A stretch of 64,000 nt of DNA from Actinacidiphila epipremni (GCF_012034175.1 NZ_JAATEJ010000026.1:62001-126000); one strand, 5' to 3'. Positions 51,614-60,873 are shown, counted from the stretch's first letter. Translations and numbers: made by a program. Notes: generated from the sequence alone by a model not told the origin.

Positions 51614-52290
51614 CCCGCGTACTCGTCGTCGAGGACGAAGAGTCCTTCAGCGACGCGCTGTCGTACATGCTCCGCAAGGAGGGTTTCGAGGTCGCCATAT
51701 CCGCGACCGGGCCCGACGCGCTGGACGAGTTCGAGCGCAACGGCGCCGACCTGGTACTGCTCGACCTCATGCTGCCGGGGCTGCCCGGCACCGAGGTCTG
51801 CCGCCAGCTGCGGCTGAAGTCCAATGTCCCGGTGATCATGGTCACCGCCAAGGACAGCGAGATCGACAAGGTCGTCGGCCTGGAGATAGGCGCCGACGAC
51901 TATGTGACCAAGCCCTTCTCCTCGCGCGAGCTGGTCGCCCGCATCCGCGCGGTGCTGCGCCGCCGCGGCGAGCCCGAGGAGATCTCGCCGGCCGCCCTGG
52001 AGGCGGGCCCGGTGCGGATGGACGTCGACCGGCACGTGGTGACGGTCGGCGGCGGCAAGGTGGACCTGCCGCTCAAGGAGTTCGACCTGCTGGAGATGCT
52101 GCTGCGCAACGCGGGCCGGGTGCTGACCCGTATGCAGCTCATCGACCGGGTCTGGGGCGCGGACTACGTCGGCGACACCAAGACCCTCGACGTCCACGTC
52201 AAGCGGCTGCGCGCCAAGATCGAGCCCGACCCGGGCGCACCGCGCTACCTGGTGACGGTCCGCGGGCTGGGCTACAAGTTCGAGCCGTAA
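51610..52290 (+). CDS. phoP: Phosphate response regulator (PhoP/RegX3, OmpR family)
   Basis: A 226-aa regulator. Receiver domain with VVEDEES acidic pocket, phospho-Asp52 in LVLLDLMLPG and Lys in VTAKDSE. C-terminal OmpR-type winged helix (VDLPLKEFDLLEMLLRNAGRVLTRMQLIDRVWG...TKTLDVHVKRLRAKIE). GTG 51610 overlaps the phoR stop. It activates phosphate-scavenging genes and in Streptomyces represses secondary metabolism. Confidence 0.95.
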   Translation: MTRVLVVEDEESFSDALSYMLRKEGFEVAISATGPDALDEFERNGADLVLLDLMLPGLPGTEVCRQLRLKSNVPVIMVTAKDSEIDKVVGLEIGADDYVTKPFSSRELVARIRAVLRRRGEPEEISPAALEAGPVRMDVDRHVVTVGGGKVDLPLKEFDLLEMLLRNAGRVLTRMQLIDRVWGADYVGDTKTLDVHVKRLRAKIEPDPGAPRYLVTVRGLGYKFEP

Positions 52291-52311
52291 GCCTTACGCC
52301 GTACGTCTGAC

Positions 52312-52348
52312 GGAAGGGGCCCGCGCCGGGTGGTGCGGGCCCCTTTCC
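52312..52348 (+). terminator. phoRP terminator
   Basis: GGAAGGGGCCCGC pairs with GCGGGCCCCTTTCC, 22 bp after the phoP stop. Confidence 0.85.
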
Positions 52349-52364
52349 GTATACGGCTATACGG

Positions 52365-52417
52365 CTGCGCATATGGCCACGGCTCGGCACATAGCCACGC
52401 CTGCGCATATGGCCACG
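52365..52417. repeat. Three 18-bp units at a convergent junction
   Basis: GCTGCGCATATGGCCACG, GCTCGGCACATAGCCACG and CCTGCGCATATGGCCACG in tandem, ending just before the stop of the lipoprotein gene. Confidence 0.75.
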
Positions 52418-52419
52418 GG

Positions 52420-53064
52420 TCAGGACGCGGTGGCGGTCTCCGAGTCCGACGGGCTCGGCGTGTCCGTCGGGGTGCCGTCGCCCGCGGGGGACTCGGTGTC
52501 GGACGGCGAGGCGGTGTCCGTCGCGCTCGGCGTCTCGGTCGGGGTGGGGGCCTGGGTCGTCGGCAGCGTGCCCGGGCCGAACGGCTCGAAGTAGCCCGCG
52601 GCCGGCGTCACCTGGACGGGCAGGGAGACCGCGCCGACGCTGCTGAACTGGAACACCGCGTTCTGCACGTCGCCGTCGCGCAGCGCCTCGGAGCCGCTGC
52701 TCACCACGGCGGTCGGGTTGCCCTTGCCGCCCAGCAGCACGGTGCCGTGCGCCGGGACGGTGACGGTGCCGCCGCCGTCCGGGCCGGACAGCTGCGCGGA
52801 GCCGCCGCCGGAGAGCTGGACGGCCTGCAGCGTCTGGTCGGCGTTGCCGTTGTTGAACAGCCGCGCGGTGACGGTGGCCGGGCCGTTCGGCTGGGTCAGC
52901 ACGAAGGCGTTCTGCACCTGGATGTCGCCCTTGGTCGCGGACTGGCTGTCCGGCTTGACCTGAAGGGTCTGTGCCCCGTCCCCCGCCCCGCAGGCGGCGA
53001 CAGGAGCGACTGAGAGGGCGACGACGGCGGCGGCGAGGGCGCCGCGTCGGAAGCTGCGGACCAC
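52420..53064 (-). CDS. Secreted lipoprotein, DUF461/PCuAC-like
   Basis: A 214-aa lipoprotein with lipobox VAPVAACG (Cys25). The body (GDIQVQNAFVLTQPNGPATVTARLFNNGNADQTLQAVQLSGGG...TVTVPAHGTVLLGG) is a beta-sandwich resembling copper-chaperone PCuAC/DUF461 proteins, but the Met/His copper ligands are not evident. The C-terminal 45 residues are a Ser/Thr/Pro/Asp tail (TPSATDTASPSDTESP), likely cell-wall spanning or glycosylated. GTG 53064. Confidence 0.75.
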   Translation of the reverse strand: MVRSFRRGALAAAVVALSVAPVAACGAGDGAQTLQVKPDSQSATKGDIQVQNAFVLTQPNGPATVTARLFNNGNADQTLQAVQLSGGGSAQLSGPDGGGTVTVPAHGTVLLGGKGNPTAVVSSGSEALRDGDVQNAVFQFSSVGAVSLPVQVTPAAGYFEPFGPGTLPTTQAPTPTETPSATDTASPSDTESPAGDGTPTDTPSPSDSETATAS

Positions 53065-53792
53065 GGCGGCGGCATCTCCTTGGCAGGTGGGGCGATCTGG
53101 CGGGCTCGGCGTGCCGGGAGTGCCCGGAGGACCTGCGCGGACCTCTCGCGCGGACCTCTTGTGCGGACTTCGGACGATCTTCCGGCGGCCTTAGATTACC
53201 GAGCCCGGGTTTCGCCCGCTCACCGGGTGCCCCCTGCGTGACGCACCCTCACCCGTGCGGTGGCGCGCATCCGGCGTACCGGCCCGCTGAGCTGGGCCGG
53301 AGCCCACGGTGGCCGGTTCGCGTCGCCGCCCGCAACATGCCGGCAATGTATTCCGGCATTACCACGGTGTGATTACCGGCGGATCGACGCGGCGCGGCCC
53401 GGCGGCGGGATTTACGTGCTGCTTACGCCGGTGCTTCCCCGGCCGGTTCGATCATCGCTTCCGCGTCCGCCGGACAATTGGATCTTCGACCCGGCTTCGT
53501 GCGCGTCTTCAACCCCCGGGAACCCGAACGGAGTAGCGAAGATCCACCCGCACGGGAGGGACAAATCCGGACGTATCGCCCGGTGTTCCCGGGCTCCCAT
53601 GGCCCGTACCCGGACGATTCCACGTCGCCGTATACCCGCTCCGACCTGCGGATACCGCGTGAGTGTGGCACCCTCCAGCACGTTCCATGGGCGCTTGTCA
53701 AGCCCCGAGATATGCCCTGACCTGCGAAAACGCCATTCAGATGAGGGCGTTCCCGTGTTACCCTGGATAGCCACGGAAGGGGTACCTGTCAC
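53065..53792. other. Long intergenic region before carD, no supported gene
   Basis: About 730 bp between the lipoprotein start and carD. Base composition is less extreme than in genes and no frame shows a convincing protein. It should hold the promoters of the divergent lipoprotein and carD genes; GAAGGGG is the carD ribosome site. Nothing else is identified. Confidence 0.6.
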
Positions 53793-54275
53793 ATGACGTT
53801 CAAGGTTGGCGACACCGTGGTCTATCCCCATCACGGGGCCGCGCTGATCGAGGCTATCGAAATTCGCCAGATCAAAGGCGTGGACAAGACCTACTTGGTG
53901 CTCAAGGTCGCTCAGGGCGACTTGACGGTGCGCGTACCCGCGGACAATGCGGAGTTCGTCGGCGTACGCGACGTTGTCGGTCAGGACGGGCTGGATCGGG
54001 TCTTCGAGGTGCTGCGCGCGCCGTACACCGAGGAACCGACCAACTGGTCTCGCCGATACAAGGCAAATCTGGAGAAGCTCGCCTCCGGCGACGTCATCAA
54101 GGTCGCGGAAGTCGTCCGTGACCTGTGGCGGCGCGAGCGTGAGCGCGGCCTGTCCGCCGGCGAGAAGCGCATGCTCGCCAAGGCGCGGCAGATCCTGGTC
54201 AGCGAGCTCGCTCTGGCCGAGAACACCAACGAGGACAAGGCCGAGGCCCTGCTCGACGAAGTCCTCGCGTCGTAA
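53793..54275 (+). CDS. carD: CarD-family transcriptional regulator
   Basis: A 160-aa RNA polymerase-binding protein that stabilises open promoter complexes, especially at rRNA promoters. N-terminal RNAP-interaction domain FKVGDTVVYPHHGAALIEAIEIRQIKG...YLVLKVAQGDLTVRVPADN and the C-terminal helical DNA-binding domain with the conserved Trp in TNWSRRYKANLEKLASGDVIKVAEVVRDL. ATG 53793 with AAGGGG upstream. Confidence 0.95.
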   Translation: MTFKVGDTVVYPHHGAALIEAIEIRQIKGVDKTYLVLKVAQGDLTVRVPADNAEFVGVRDVVGQDGLDRVFEVLRAPYTEEPTNWSRRYKANLEKLASGDVIKVAEVVRDLWRRERERGLSAGEKRMLAKARQILVSELALAENTNEDKAEALLDEVLAS

Positions 54276-54389
54276 GACCGTCCCTTTCCGGACGTTCTCG
54301 TGTCGCGTCAACTCCAGCGCCCACCCACGCTGCCGTGACGTACTGACTTACGCAGACGCAAAGCCCCCCGGACGACCCCTGGGGGACAC

Positions 54390-54432
54390 TGCCGCGGCAC
54401 CCGGCCCAGCACCACGGCCGGGTGCTGCGGCA
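54390..54432 (+). terminator. Terminator between carD and ispD
   Basis: 17-bp stem (TGCCGCGGCACCCGGCC with complement, one G-U type pair) and a 9-base loop, 115 bp after carD. A smaller CCCGAG/CTCGGG hairpin follows before ispD. The remainder of 54276-54579 shows no gene. Confidence 0.8.
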
Positions 54433-54579
54433 TGTGCGGTCCCGCCGGGCGCTACGGTCTTCAGGTCGCACCCCGAGAACTTCACGGAAGGGGTCCTCGG
54501 GAAAGACCCGGCCCTGGCAACCGGCACATCGCCTGGGCGCACCCCCCAAGCGATACCCAACTCATCCAAGGACACAAAC

Positions 54580-55281
54580 CTGCGTACCGCAGCCGTCATT
54601 CCCGCCGCCGGACGTGGCGTCCGGCTCGGCCCCGGAGCGCCCAAGGCGCTGCGCACCCTCGGCGGGCTCCCGATCCTGGTCCACGCGGTACGGGCGATGG
54701 CCCGCGCCCGTGCCGTGTCCGTCATCGTCGTCGTCGCGCCGCCGGACGGCGCCGCCGAGGTCCGCGCGCTGCTGGACGCGCACGGGCTGCCCGAGACCAC
54801 CGACATAAAGGTCGTCCCCGGCGGCCCCGAGCGGCAGGACTCGGTCCGCCTGGGCCTGGCCGCGCTGCCCGACGACGTCGACGTCGTCCTCGTCCACGAC
54901 GCCGCCCGCCCCCTGGTGCCGGTCGAGACGGTCGAGGCCGTCGTCGACGCGGTACGGGGCGGGGCGCCCGCCGTCGTGCCGGGACTGCCGCTCGCCGACA
55001 CCGTCAAGAGCGTCGACCCGGACACCGGCGCCGTCACCGGCACCCCCAAGCGCTCCCTGCTGCGGGCCGTCCAGACCCCGCAGGGCTTCGACCGCGCGGT
55101 GCTGGCCAAGGCCCACTCCTCGGTCTCCGGCGAGGTCACCGACGACGCCGGCATGGTCGAGCAGCTGGGCGTCCCCGTCCTCGTCGTGCCCGGGCACGAG
55201 GAGGCGTTCAAGGTCACCAGACCGCTGGACCTGGTGCTCGCGGAGGCCGTACTGGCACGCAGGAGGGTCAATGGCCACTGA
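54580..55281 (+). CDS. ispD: 2-C-methyl-D-erythritol 4-phosphate cytidylyltransferase, apparent CTG start
   Basis: MEP-pathway enzyme that joins CTP to methylerythritol phosphate. Motifs: AAVIPAAGRGVRLGPGAPKALRTLGG (CTP loop), GGPERQDSVRLGLAAL and HDAARPLVP. About 233 aa. No ATG, GTG or TTG exists in frame for a long way upstream, while CTG 54580 is preceded by AAGGA at 7 bases and starts the protein right before the first strand (LRTAAVIPAAGRG). So translation probably begins at CTG. The end overlaps the ispF start by 11 bp. Confidence 0.85.
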   Translation: MRTAAVIPAAGRGVRLGPGAPKALRTLGGLPILVHAVRAMARARAVSVIVVVAPPDGAAEVRALLDAHGLPETTDIKVVPGGPERQDSVRLGLAALPDDVDVVLVHDAARPLVPVETVEAVVDAVRGGAPAVVPGLPLADTVKSVDPDTGAVTGTPKRSLLRAVQTPQGFDRAVLAKAHSSVSGEVTDDAGMVEQLGVPVLVVPGHEEAFKVTRPLDLVLAEAVLARRRVNGH

Positions 55282-55828
55282 AAGCCCCGCAGGGGCCCCT
55301 ACGGAGCCCGCCGGGAGCCCCGGCCACGTCCTGCCCCGGATCGGCGTCGGGACGGACGTGCACGCCTTCGAGGCCGGCCGCGAGCTGTGGTGCGCGGGCC
55401 TGCTGTGGGAGGGCGCCTCGTACGGCCTGGCCGGCCACTCCGACGGCGACGTCGCCGCCCACGCCGCCTGCGACGCGCTCTTCTCCGCCGCCGGCCTCGG
55501 CGACCTCGGGGCGCACTTCGGCACCGACCGCCCCGAGTGGGCCGGTGCCTCCGGCGTCACCCTGCTCGCCGAGGCCGCCCGTATCGTGCGCGCGGCCGGC
55601 TTCACCATCGGCAACGTCGCGATCCAGGTCATCGGGGTGCGGCCGAAGATCGGCACCCGCCGGGCCGAGGCGGAGAAGGCGCTGTCCGCGGCCGTCGAGG
55701 CGCCCGTGTCCGTCTCCGGCACCACCACTGACGGCCTGGGCCTGACCGGCCGCGCCGAGGGCCTCGCGGCGCTCGCCACCGCCCTCGTCCTGCCGCCCGC
55801 CCGGCCCTTTGCGCAGCCGCCCGGATAG
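55271..55828 (+). CDS. ispF: 2-C-methyl-D-erythritol 2,4-cyclodiphosphate synthase
   Basis: MEP-pathway enzyme after IspD and IspE, a zinc trimer. 185 aa; metal ligands in GTDVHAFE (Asp29, His31) and HSDGDVAAHAACDALFSAAGLGDLGAHF; the C-terminal SGTTTDGLGLTGRAEG loop binds the substrate. It starts inside the ispD end, so both are co-translated. Confidence 0.95.
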   Translation: MATESPAGAPTEPAGSPGHVLPRIGVGTDVHAFEAGRELWCAGLLWEGASYGLAGHSDGDVAAHAACDALFSAAGLGDLGAHFGTDRPEWAGASGVTLLAEAARIVRAAGFTIGNVAIQVIGVRPKIGTRRAEAEKALSAAVEAPVSVSGTTTDGLGLTGRAEGLAALATALVLPPARPFAQPPG

Positions 55829-55947
55829 CCGCCCGCCCTCCGAGACCGGGCGCGTACGCTCGCCGCGGAAGATCCGGCGTACCCACGGGAGTTACGGGTA
55901 CGCCGGGAGTCCCCGGCAGACCCAGCAGAAAGGCAACGGCTCCGCAC

Positions 55948-56337
55948 ATGGCCAAGCTTTCGGACAGTGCCCGCGCGCTCTTCGACGCGAAGACCTTCGC
56001 CACCGTCTCCACCATCCAGCCCGACGGCAGCGTGCAGCTGTCCGTCGTGTGGGTGAAGGTCGACGGCGACGACGTGGTCTTCTCCACCAAGGAGGGGCGC
56101 CGCAAGCACCTCAACCTCGCCCGTGACCCGCGCATCACGCTGCTCGCGATGCCGGAGGGCAACCCGTACGCGTACACCGAGATCCGCGGCACCGCCACCA
56201 TGGTCACCGAGGGCGGCGACGCGCTCATCGACGAACTCAGCCACAAGTACACCGGCGCTCCTTACGCCGGCGACCAGCCCGGTGACGTGCGGCTGGTCGT
56301 CCGCGTCAGCGCCGACCGGATCGTCGAGCACGGCTGA
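55948..56337 (+). CDS. PPOX-class (pyridoxamine oxidase-like split barrel) F420/FMN-dependent protein
   Basis: A 129-aa split-barrel protein: ALFDAKTFATVSTIQPDGSVQLSVVWVKVDGDDVVFSTKEGRRKHLNLARDPRITLLAMP is the PPOX pattern of the small actinobacterial F420-dependent subgroup. Reaction unknown; may reduce quinones or other cofactor-bound compounds. ATG 55948. Confidence 0.85.
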   Translation: MAKLSDSARALFDAKTFATVSTIQPDGSVQLSVVWVKVDGDDVVFSTKEGRRKHLNLARDPRITLLAMPEGNPYAYTEIRGTATMVTEGGDALIDELSHKYTGAPYAGDQPGDVRLVVRVSADRIVEHG

Positions 56338-56511
56338 GCGCCCCCGGTGCCAGGGGCGCGACCCGGCCATAGGCACAGCCTCTGGCCTGGACGGTCACGG
56401 CGTGGCATAAAGGCGCGGTAAAACGCCGGAAAACGGCCGACGCACCCCCTTGTGCGGTCCGCGAGCAACGGACCGCACGAGGCACCGGCCCGCGGCCACT
56501 ACCCTTGAGGC

Positions 56512-57903
56512 GTGACTATTCGCCTGTACGACACCGACGCGCGCCAGGTACGTGACTTCGTCCCGCTCACGCCGGGCTGTGTCTCGATCTACCTGTGTGG
56601 CGCCACCGTGCAGGCGGCGCCCCACATCGGCCACATCAGGTCCGGCCTCAACTTCGACATCCTCCAGCGGTGGTTCCGCTACCGCGGCTACGACGTCACC
56701 TTCGTCCGCAACGTCACCGACATCGACGACAAGATCCTCGTCAAGGCCGCCGACCAGGGCCGCCCCTGGTGGGCCATCGGCTACGAGAACGAGCGCGCCT
56801 TCTCCACCGGCTACGACGTGCTGGGCTGCATGCCGCCCACGTACGAGCCGCGCGCGACCGGCCACGTACCCGAGATGATCGAGATGATGCGCGGCCTCAT
56901 CGACAGCGGCCACGCGTACGTGGCAGAAGGCAGCGTCTACTTCGACGTGCGCTCCTTCCCCGGCTATCTGCAGCTGTCCAACCAGGAACTGGACAATCTG
57001 CGGGCCGCCGAGGGCGAGATCGAGACCGGCAAGCGCGATGCACGCGACTTCGCCATGTGGAAGGCGGCAAAGCCCGGCGAGCCGTCCTGGGAGACCCCCT
57101 GGGGCCGCGGCCGGCCCGGCTGGCACCTCGAGTGCTCGGTGATGGCGCACAAGTACCTGGGCCCCGTCTTCGACATCCACGGCGGCGGCATGGACCTGAT
57201 CTTCCCCCACCACGAGAACGAGATCGCCCAGGCCAAGGCGTACGGCGACGAGTTCGCCCGCTACTGGGTGCACAACGCGTGGGTGACGATGAGCGGCGAG
57301 AAGATGAGCAAGTCGCTCGGCAATTCGGTGCTGGTCTCGGAAATGGTGCAGCGCTGGCGGCCGATCGTGCTGCGCTACTACCTGGGCACCCCGCACTACC
57401 GCTCCATGATCGAGTACAGCGAGGAGGCGCTGCGCGAGGCCGAGGCCGCGTTCGCGCGGATCGAGGGCTTCGTGCAGCGGGTGGTGGAGAAGGCCGGCTC
57501 GGTCGAACCCGCCGCCGAGGTGCCGCCCGCCTTCGCCGAGGCGATGGACGACGACCTGGGCGTGCCGCAGGCCCTCGCCGTCGTGCACACCACCGTCCGG
57601 CAGGGCAACAGCGCGCTGACCGCCGACGACAAGGAGACGGCGGTCGCGCGGCTCGCCGAGGTCCGTGCGATGCTCGGAGTGCTGGGGCTGGACCCGCTCG
57701 ACCCGCACTGGACCGGCGCCGACCGCGGCGACGACCTCCACGGCGTGGTCGACTCGCTGGTCCGGCTGGTGCTGGAGCAGCGGCAGGCGGCGCGGTCCCG
57801 CAAGGACTACGCGACCGCCGACGCCATCCGCGACCAGCTGGTGCAGGCGGGCCTGGAGATCGAGGACACCCCGACCGGCTCGCGGTGGACCCTGCGCGGC
57901 TGA
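56512..57903 (+). CDS. cysS: Cysteinyl-tRNA synthetase
   Basis: A 463-aa class I synthetase charging tRNA-Cys. PHIGH at 37-41 (HIGH motif), zinc-site Cys in YLCGATVQ and WHLECSVMAHKYLG, HHENEIAQ, and EKMSKSLGN (KMSKS). GTG 56512. The normal length and all motifs separate it from MshC, the mycothiol paralogue, which is about 410 aa. Confidence 0.95.
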   Translation: MTIRLYDTDARQVRDFVPLTPGCVSIYLCGATVQAAPHIGHIRSGLNFDILQRWFRYRGYDVTFVRNVTDIDDKILVKAADQGRPWWAIGYENERAFSTGYDVLGCMPPTYEPRATGHVPEMIEMMRGLIDSGHAYVAEGSVYFDVRSFPGYLQLSNQELDNLRAAEGEIETGKRDARDFAMWKAAKPGEPSWETPWGRGRPGWHLECSVMAHKYLGPVFDIHGGGMDLIFPHHENEIAQAKAYGDEFARYWVHNAWVTMSGEKMSKSLGNSVLVSEMVQRWRPIVLRYYLGTPHYRSMIEYSEEALREAEAAFARIEGFVQRVVEKAGSVEPAAEVPPAFAEAMDDDLGVPQALAVVHTTVRQGNSALTADDKETAVARLAEVRAMLGVLGLDPLDPHWTGADRGDDLHGVVDSLVRLVLEQRQAARSRKDYATADAIRDQLVQAGLEIEDTPTGSRWTLRG

Positions 57904-57916
57904 CACCCCGCCCTTC

Positions 57917-57960
57917 GCGGGCCGCCCGGCGCCCCGACCCCGCGGCGCCGGGCGGCCCGC
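57917..57960 (+). terminator. cysS terminator
   Basis: Perfect 17-bp stem GCGGGCCGCCCGGCGCC with complement around a 10-base loop, 13 bp after the cysS stop. Confidence 0.85.
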
Positions 57961-58012
57961 ACCCCCGGGTCCCCGCCCGGACCCGAGACGCAGACAGAAG
58001 TGAGAGAGCCCC

Positions 58013-58966
58013 ATGGCCGGCAACAGCCAGCGCAGGAACCGCCGTACGTCCAACAAGAAGGGCGCCACGGTCGGCAGCGGCGGGCAGCGCCGCAAGGGCC
58101 TGGAGGGCCGCGGCCCGACGCCGCCCGCCGAGATGCGCAAGGGCCACAAGAAGAGCCGGGTGGCCGCCGCCCAGGCCCGCCGCTCGGCCAGCAGGCCGCG
58201 TCCGGGCGGGCGCGGCGGCAAGTCCGCCTCCGAGATGGTCGTGGGCCGCAACCCCGTCGTCGAGGCGCTGCGCGCCGACATCCCGGCGACCGCGGTCTAC
58301 GTCCAGCAGTTCATCGACAACGACGACCGGGTGCGCGAGGCGCTGCGCCTGGCCACCGACCGCGGGGTCGCGCTCATGGAGGCGCCCAGGGCCGAGCTGG
58401 ACCGCATCACCGCGGGCCTGAACCACCAGGGCCTGGTGCTGCAGATCCCGCCGTACGAATACGCCCACCCCGACGACCTGCTGGCCGAGGCCGACGACGA
58501 GGGCGCCGACCCGCTGATCGTCGCCCTGGACGGCGTGACCGACCCGCGCAACCTCGGGGCCGTCGTCCGCTCGGTCGCCGCGTTCGGCGGGCACGGCGTC
58601 GTGGTGCCCGAGCGGCGGGCCGCGCACATGACCGCGGGCGCCTGGAAGACCTCGGCCGGCACTGCCGCCCGCGTCCCCGTGGCCCGCGCCACCAACCTCA
58701 CGCGCGCCCTGGAGGCGTACAAGAAGGCGGGCCTGACGGTCGTCGGGCTCGCGGCGGACGGGGACGTGGAGCTGTACGACCTGGAGGTGCTCGACGGGCC
58801 GGTCGTCATCGTCGCGGGCAGCGAGGGCAAGGGGCTCTCGCGGCTGGTGGGCGAGACGTGCGACCTGCTGGTGCGCATTCCGATGCCGGGTGGGGCGGCG
58901 GAGTCGCTGAACGCCGGTGTGGCGGCGGGTGTGGTGCTGTACGAGGCGGCGCGTCGGCGGGCGTGA
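58013..58966 (+). CDS. rlmB: 23S rRNA 2'-O-ribose methyltransferase, TrmH/SpoU family
   Basis: A 317-aa SPOUT methyltransferase. Basic, disordered N-terminus (GNSQRRNRRTSNKKG, KGHKKSR), substrate-binding MVVGRNPVVEALRADIPATAVYV, and the knotted catalytic core with LDGVTDPRNLGAVVRSVAAFGGHGVVVPERR, VIVAGSEGKGLSRLV and IPMPGGAAESLNAGVAAGVVLYEAA. Orthologous to RlmB (G2251 methylation). ATG 58013, 110 bp after cysS with a terminator between. Confidence 0.92.
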   Translation: MAGNSQRRNRRTSNKKGATVGSGGQRRKGLEGRGPTPPAEMRKGHKKSRVAAAQARRSASRPRPGGRGGKSASEMVVGRNPVVEALRADIPATAVYVQQFIDNDDRVREALRLATDRGVALMEAPRAELDRITAGLNHQGLVLQIPPYEYAHPDDLLAEADDEGADPLIVALDGVTDPRNLGAVVRSVAAFGGHGVVVPERRAAHMTAGAWKTSAGTAARVPVARATNLTRALEAYKKAGLTVVGLAADGDVELYDLEVLDGPVVIVAGSEGKGLSRLVGETCDLLVRIPMPGGAAESLNAGVAAGVVLYEAARRRA

Positions 58967-59135
58967 GGGCCGGCTTGCGGGCCGGCTCGGCAATGGGCTT
59001 GAGGGTGGCGTAAAGGGCGTTGGCTCGGCCTATTGCCACGTGCGGGGGCGTATCTTACGGGTCCGGCGAGGTTGACGCGTCTCGGACAGCGAGAGCCGTG
59101 CTGGGCAGTGTCCTAAAGGTGCGTCACTCGGTTAG

Positions 59136-60779
59136 TTGAGCGTGGACACCAGAACACCCCGCCCCTCCACGGGGGGAGGGACGCCCGGATTCGACGAACC
59201 GGTGCTGAGCATGGCACGGGTGCCGAGCGATCCCGCGCAGGTCATCGTCACCCACGCGAGTTTCCGCGTGCAGCTGGGCCGCAGCTCCGCCCGCTCCCTC
59301 GGCCGGGTCGGCCCGCCCCGCGCGGGCGTCTCCGCCGGCCCCGGCGCGGGCCGCCGCAGGCTCGCCCCGGTGGTGTGGTCGGGCCGCACCGAGCCCGGCG
59401 ACGCGCTGGCCGGCGAGCTCTTCCAGGCGGTGCGCGGCACGGGTGCGCCGGACGGCGACTCCGCGGGCGCGACCACGCAGGTATTGCCGAGGATCGGCGG
59501 CACGGAGACGCTGCCGCCCGCCGCCCCGACCGTCGTCGGCCCGCGCCGCGCCGAGTCCCCGACCGGCCTGCTGAGCGGCGTACGGCCGGCGCGGGGCGCG
59601 TACGACGAGGAATATGGCGACGGCGGCGCATATGGCGACGGCGACGCATATGGCGGGGCCGGCGTACATGGTGACGGCGACCCGGAGCTGGACGAGCCGG
59701 TCGAGCGGCGGCCGGGCAAGAAGAACAGCGACTTCGTCAAGCACGCCTGGTATCCGCACCGCCGGATGAACCTCGGCATCGTGCTGCTGCCGCTGCGTAT
59801 CTTCCTCGGCTTCGTCTCCATCTACGCCGGCATGGGCAAGTTGTGCGACCGCGTCTACTTCGACGGCGGCGAGCGCGGCTCCATGGTCACCTGGCTGTCC
59901 TCGCTGCACCCGTGGGCCGCGGCGGAACCGCTGCGGGACGCCGCGCTCAACCACCCGGTGGGCGCGGGCCTGAGCATCGCCTTCCTCCAGGTCGTGGTGG
60001 GCGTGCTGACCGTCTTCGGGCTGTGGCAGCGGGTCGCGGCGGTCTTCGGCGCGAGCCTGTCCATCGCGCTGCTGGTGACCGTGAGCTGGCGTACGGTACC
60101 GGTCTACGACGCCCCCGACTTCATCTACCTGGCCGCGTGGAGCCCGCTGGTCATCGCCGGCGCGCCCGTCTACTCCGTCGACGGCAAGCTCGCCGCCGAC
60201 GCCTGGCGCCGGCTGGGCCCGCGGGTCGGCCTGTGGGACCTGCGGCGCTATGTGCTGCGGCGCGGCATGGTGCTGGGCACGGTCATCGTGGGCGGTTCGC
60301 TGCTGGTGGGCTCGGTGCTGGGCGCGGCGGTACGGGCCAGCACCGCGCCGGGCGGGCGCCCCGCTGGCCCGACGGCGCCGCCGGTCAACGAGCAGCAGGG
60401 GCTGCCGCTGCCGGAGGTCTCGGGCGGCGACACCGGGACGTCGCCGGGCAGCCCGACCCCGTCGCAGACGGCGAAGGCACGCAAGAAGCTCCACACGCCG
60501 GCGGCCAGCGCGCCGCCGAGCACGGCGTCGTCGGGGGCGGAGCACACCCCGGGGGCCGGTACGCACACGCCGGGGCACGGAACGTCGTCGGGCGGCTCGT
60601 CCTCGTCGGGCGGTTCCTCGGGCGGCTCGTCCACGTCCAAGCCGCCGGCCGCGCCGCCGCCCACCCACGCGGCGCCGCCTCCGCCGCCGGAGCCGACGCA
60701 GGGGGCCATCGGCGGGCTGCTGGGGGCGCCGCTCCTGGGCCCGGCGCAGGCGTCGCAGTCGCCGACGAGCCCGGCGTGA
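59136..60779 (+). CDS. DoxX-family membrane protein with long disordered ends
   Basis: A 547-aa protein. Residues 1-205 are soluble and low-complexity (YGDGGAYGDGDAYGG repeats); about 210-340 is a four-helix DoxX membrane domain (GIVLLPLRIFLGFVSIYAGMGKLCDRVYFD...FLQVVVGVLTVFGLWQRVAAVFGASLSIALLVT), then a further segment and a Ser/Pro/Gly-rich outside tail. DoxX proteins are linked to thiol/oxidative stress in mycobacteria. Start TTG 59136 (family-like MSVDTRTP); GTG 59142 is possible. Confidence 0.8.
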   Translation: MSVDTRTPRPSTGGGTPGFDEPVLSMARVPSDPAQVIVTHASFRVQLGRSSARSLGRVGPPRAGVSAGPGAGRRRLAPVVWSGRTEPGDALAGELFQAVRGTGAPDGDSAGATTQVLPRIGGTETLPPAAPTVVGPRRAESPTGLLSGVRPARGAYDEEYGDGGAYGDGDAYGGAGVHGDGDPELDEPVERRPGKKNSDFVKHAWYPHRRMNLGIVLLPLRIFLGFVSIYAGMGKLCDRVYFDGGERGSMVTWLSSLHPWAAAEPLRDAALNHPVGAGLSIAFLQVVVGVLTVFGLWQRVAAVFGASLSIALLVTVSWRTVPVYDAPDFIYLAAWSPLVIAGAPVYSVDGKLAADAWRRLGPRVGLWDLRRYVLRRGMVLGTVIVGGSLLVGSVLGAAVRASTAPGGRPAGPTAPPVNEQQGLPLPEVSGGDTGTSPGSPTPSQTAKARKKLHTPAASAPPSTASSGAEHTPGAGTHTPGHGTSSGGSSSSGGSSGGSSTSKPPAAPPPTHAAPPPPPEPTQGAIGGLLGAPLLGPAQASQSPTSPA

Positions 60780-60873
60780 GGGCGGTGAGGGCGGTCGCGG
60801 GGCGGGCCGCCTGAGGCTCGCGCGCTTCTTTCGGCCCTCACCGGCTTCCCCGGCCACCCCGGCTTCCCCGGCA

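Noticed and set aside
53260..53796. 178-codon frame upstream of carD
   Set aside because: No family resemblance, odd composition, and it runs into the carD start; treated as chance in a noncoding region.
56512..57903. mshC (mycothiol ligase) instead of cysS
   Set aside because: Full length, ispF neighbourhood and complete CysS motifs favour cysteinyl-tRNA synthetase.
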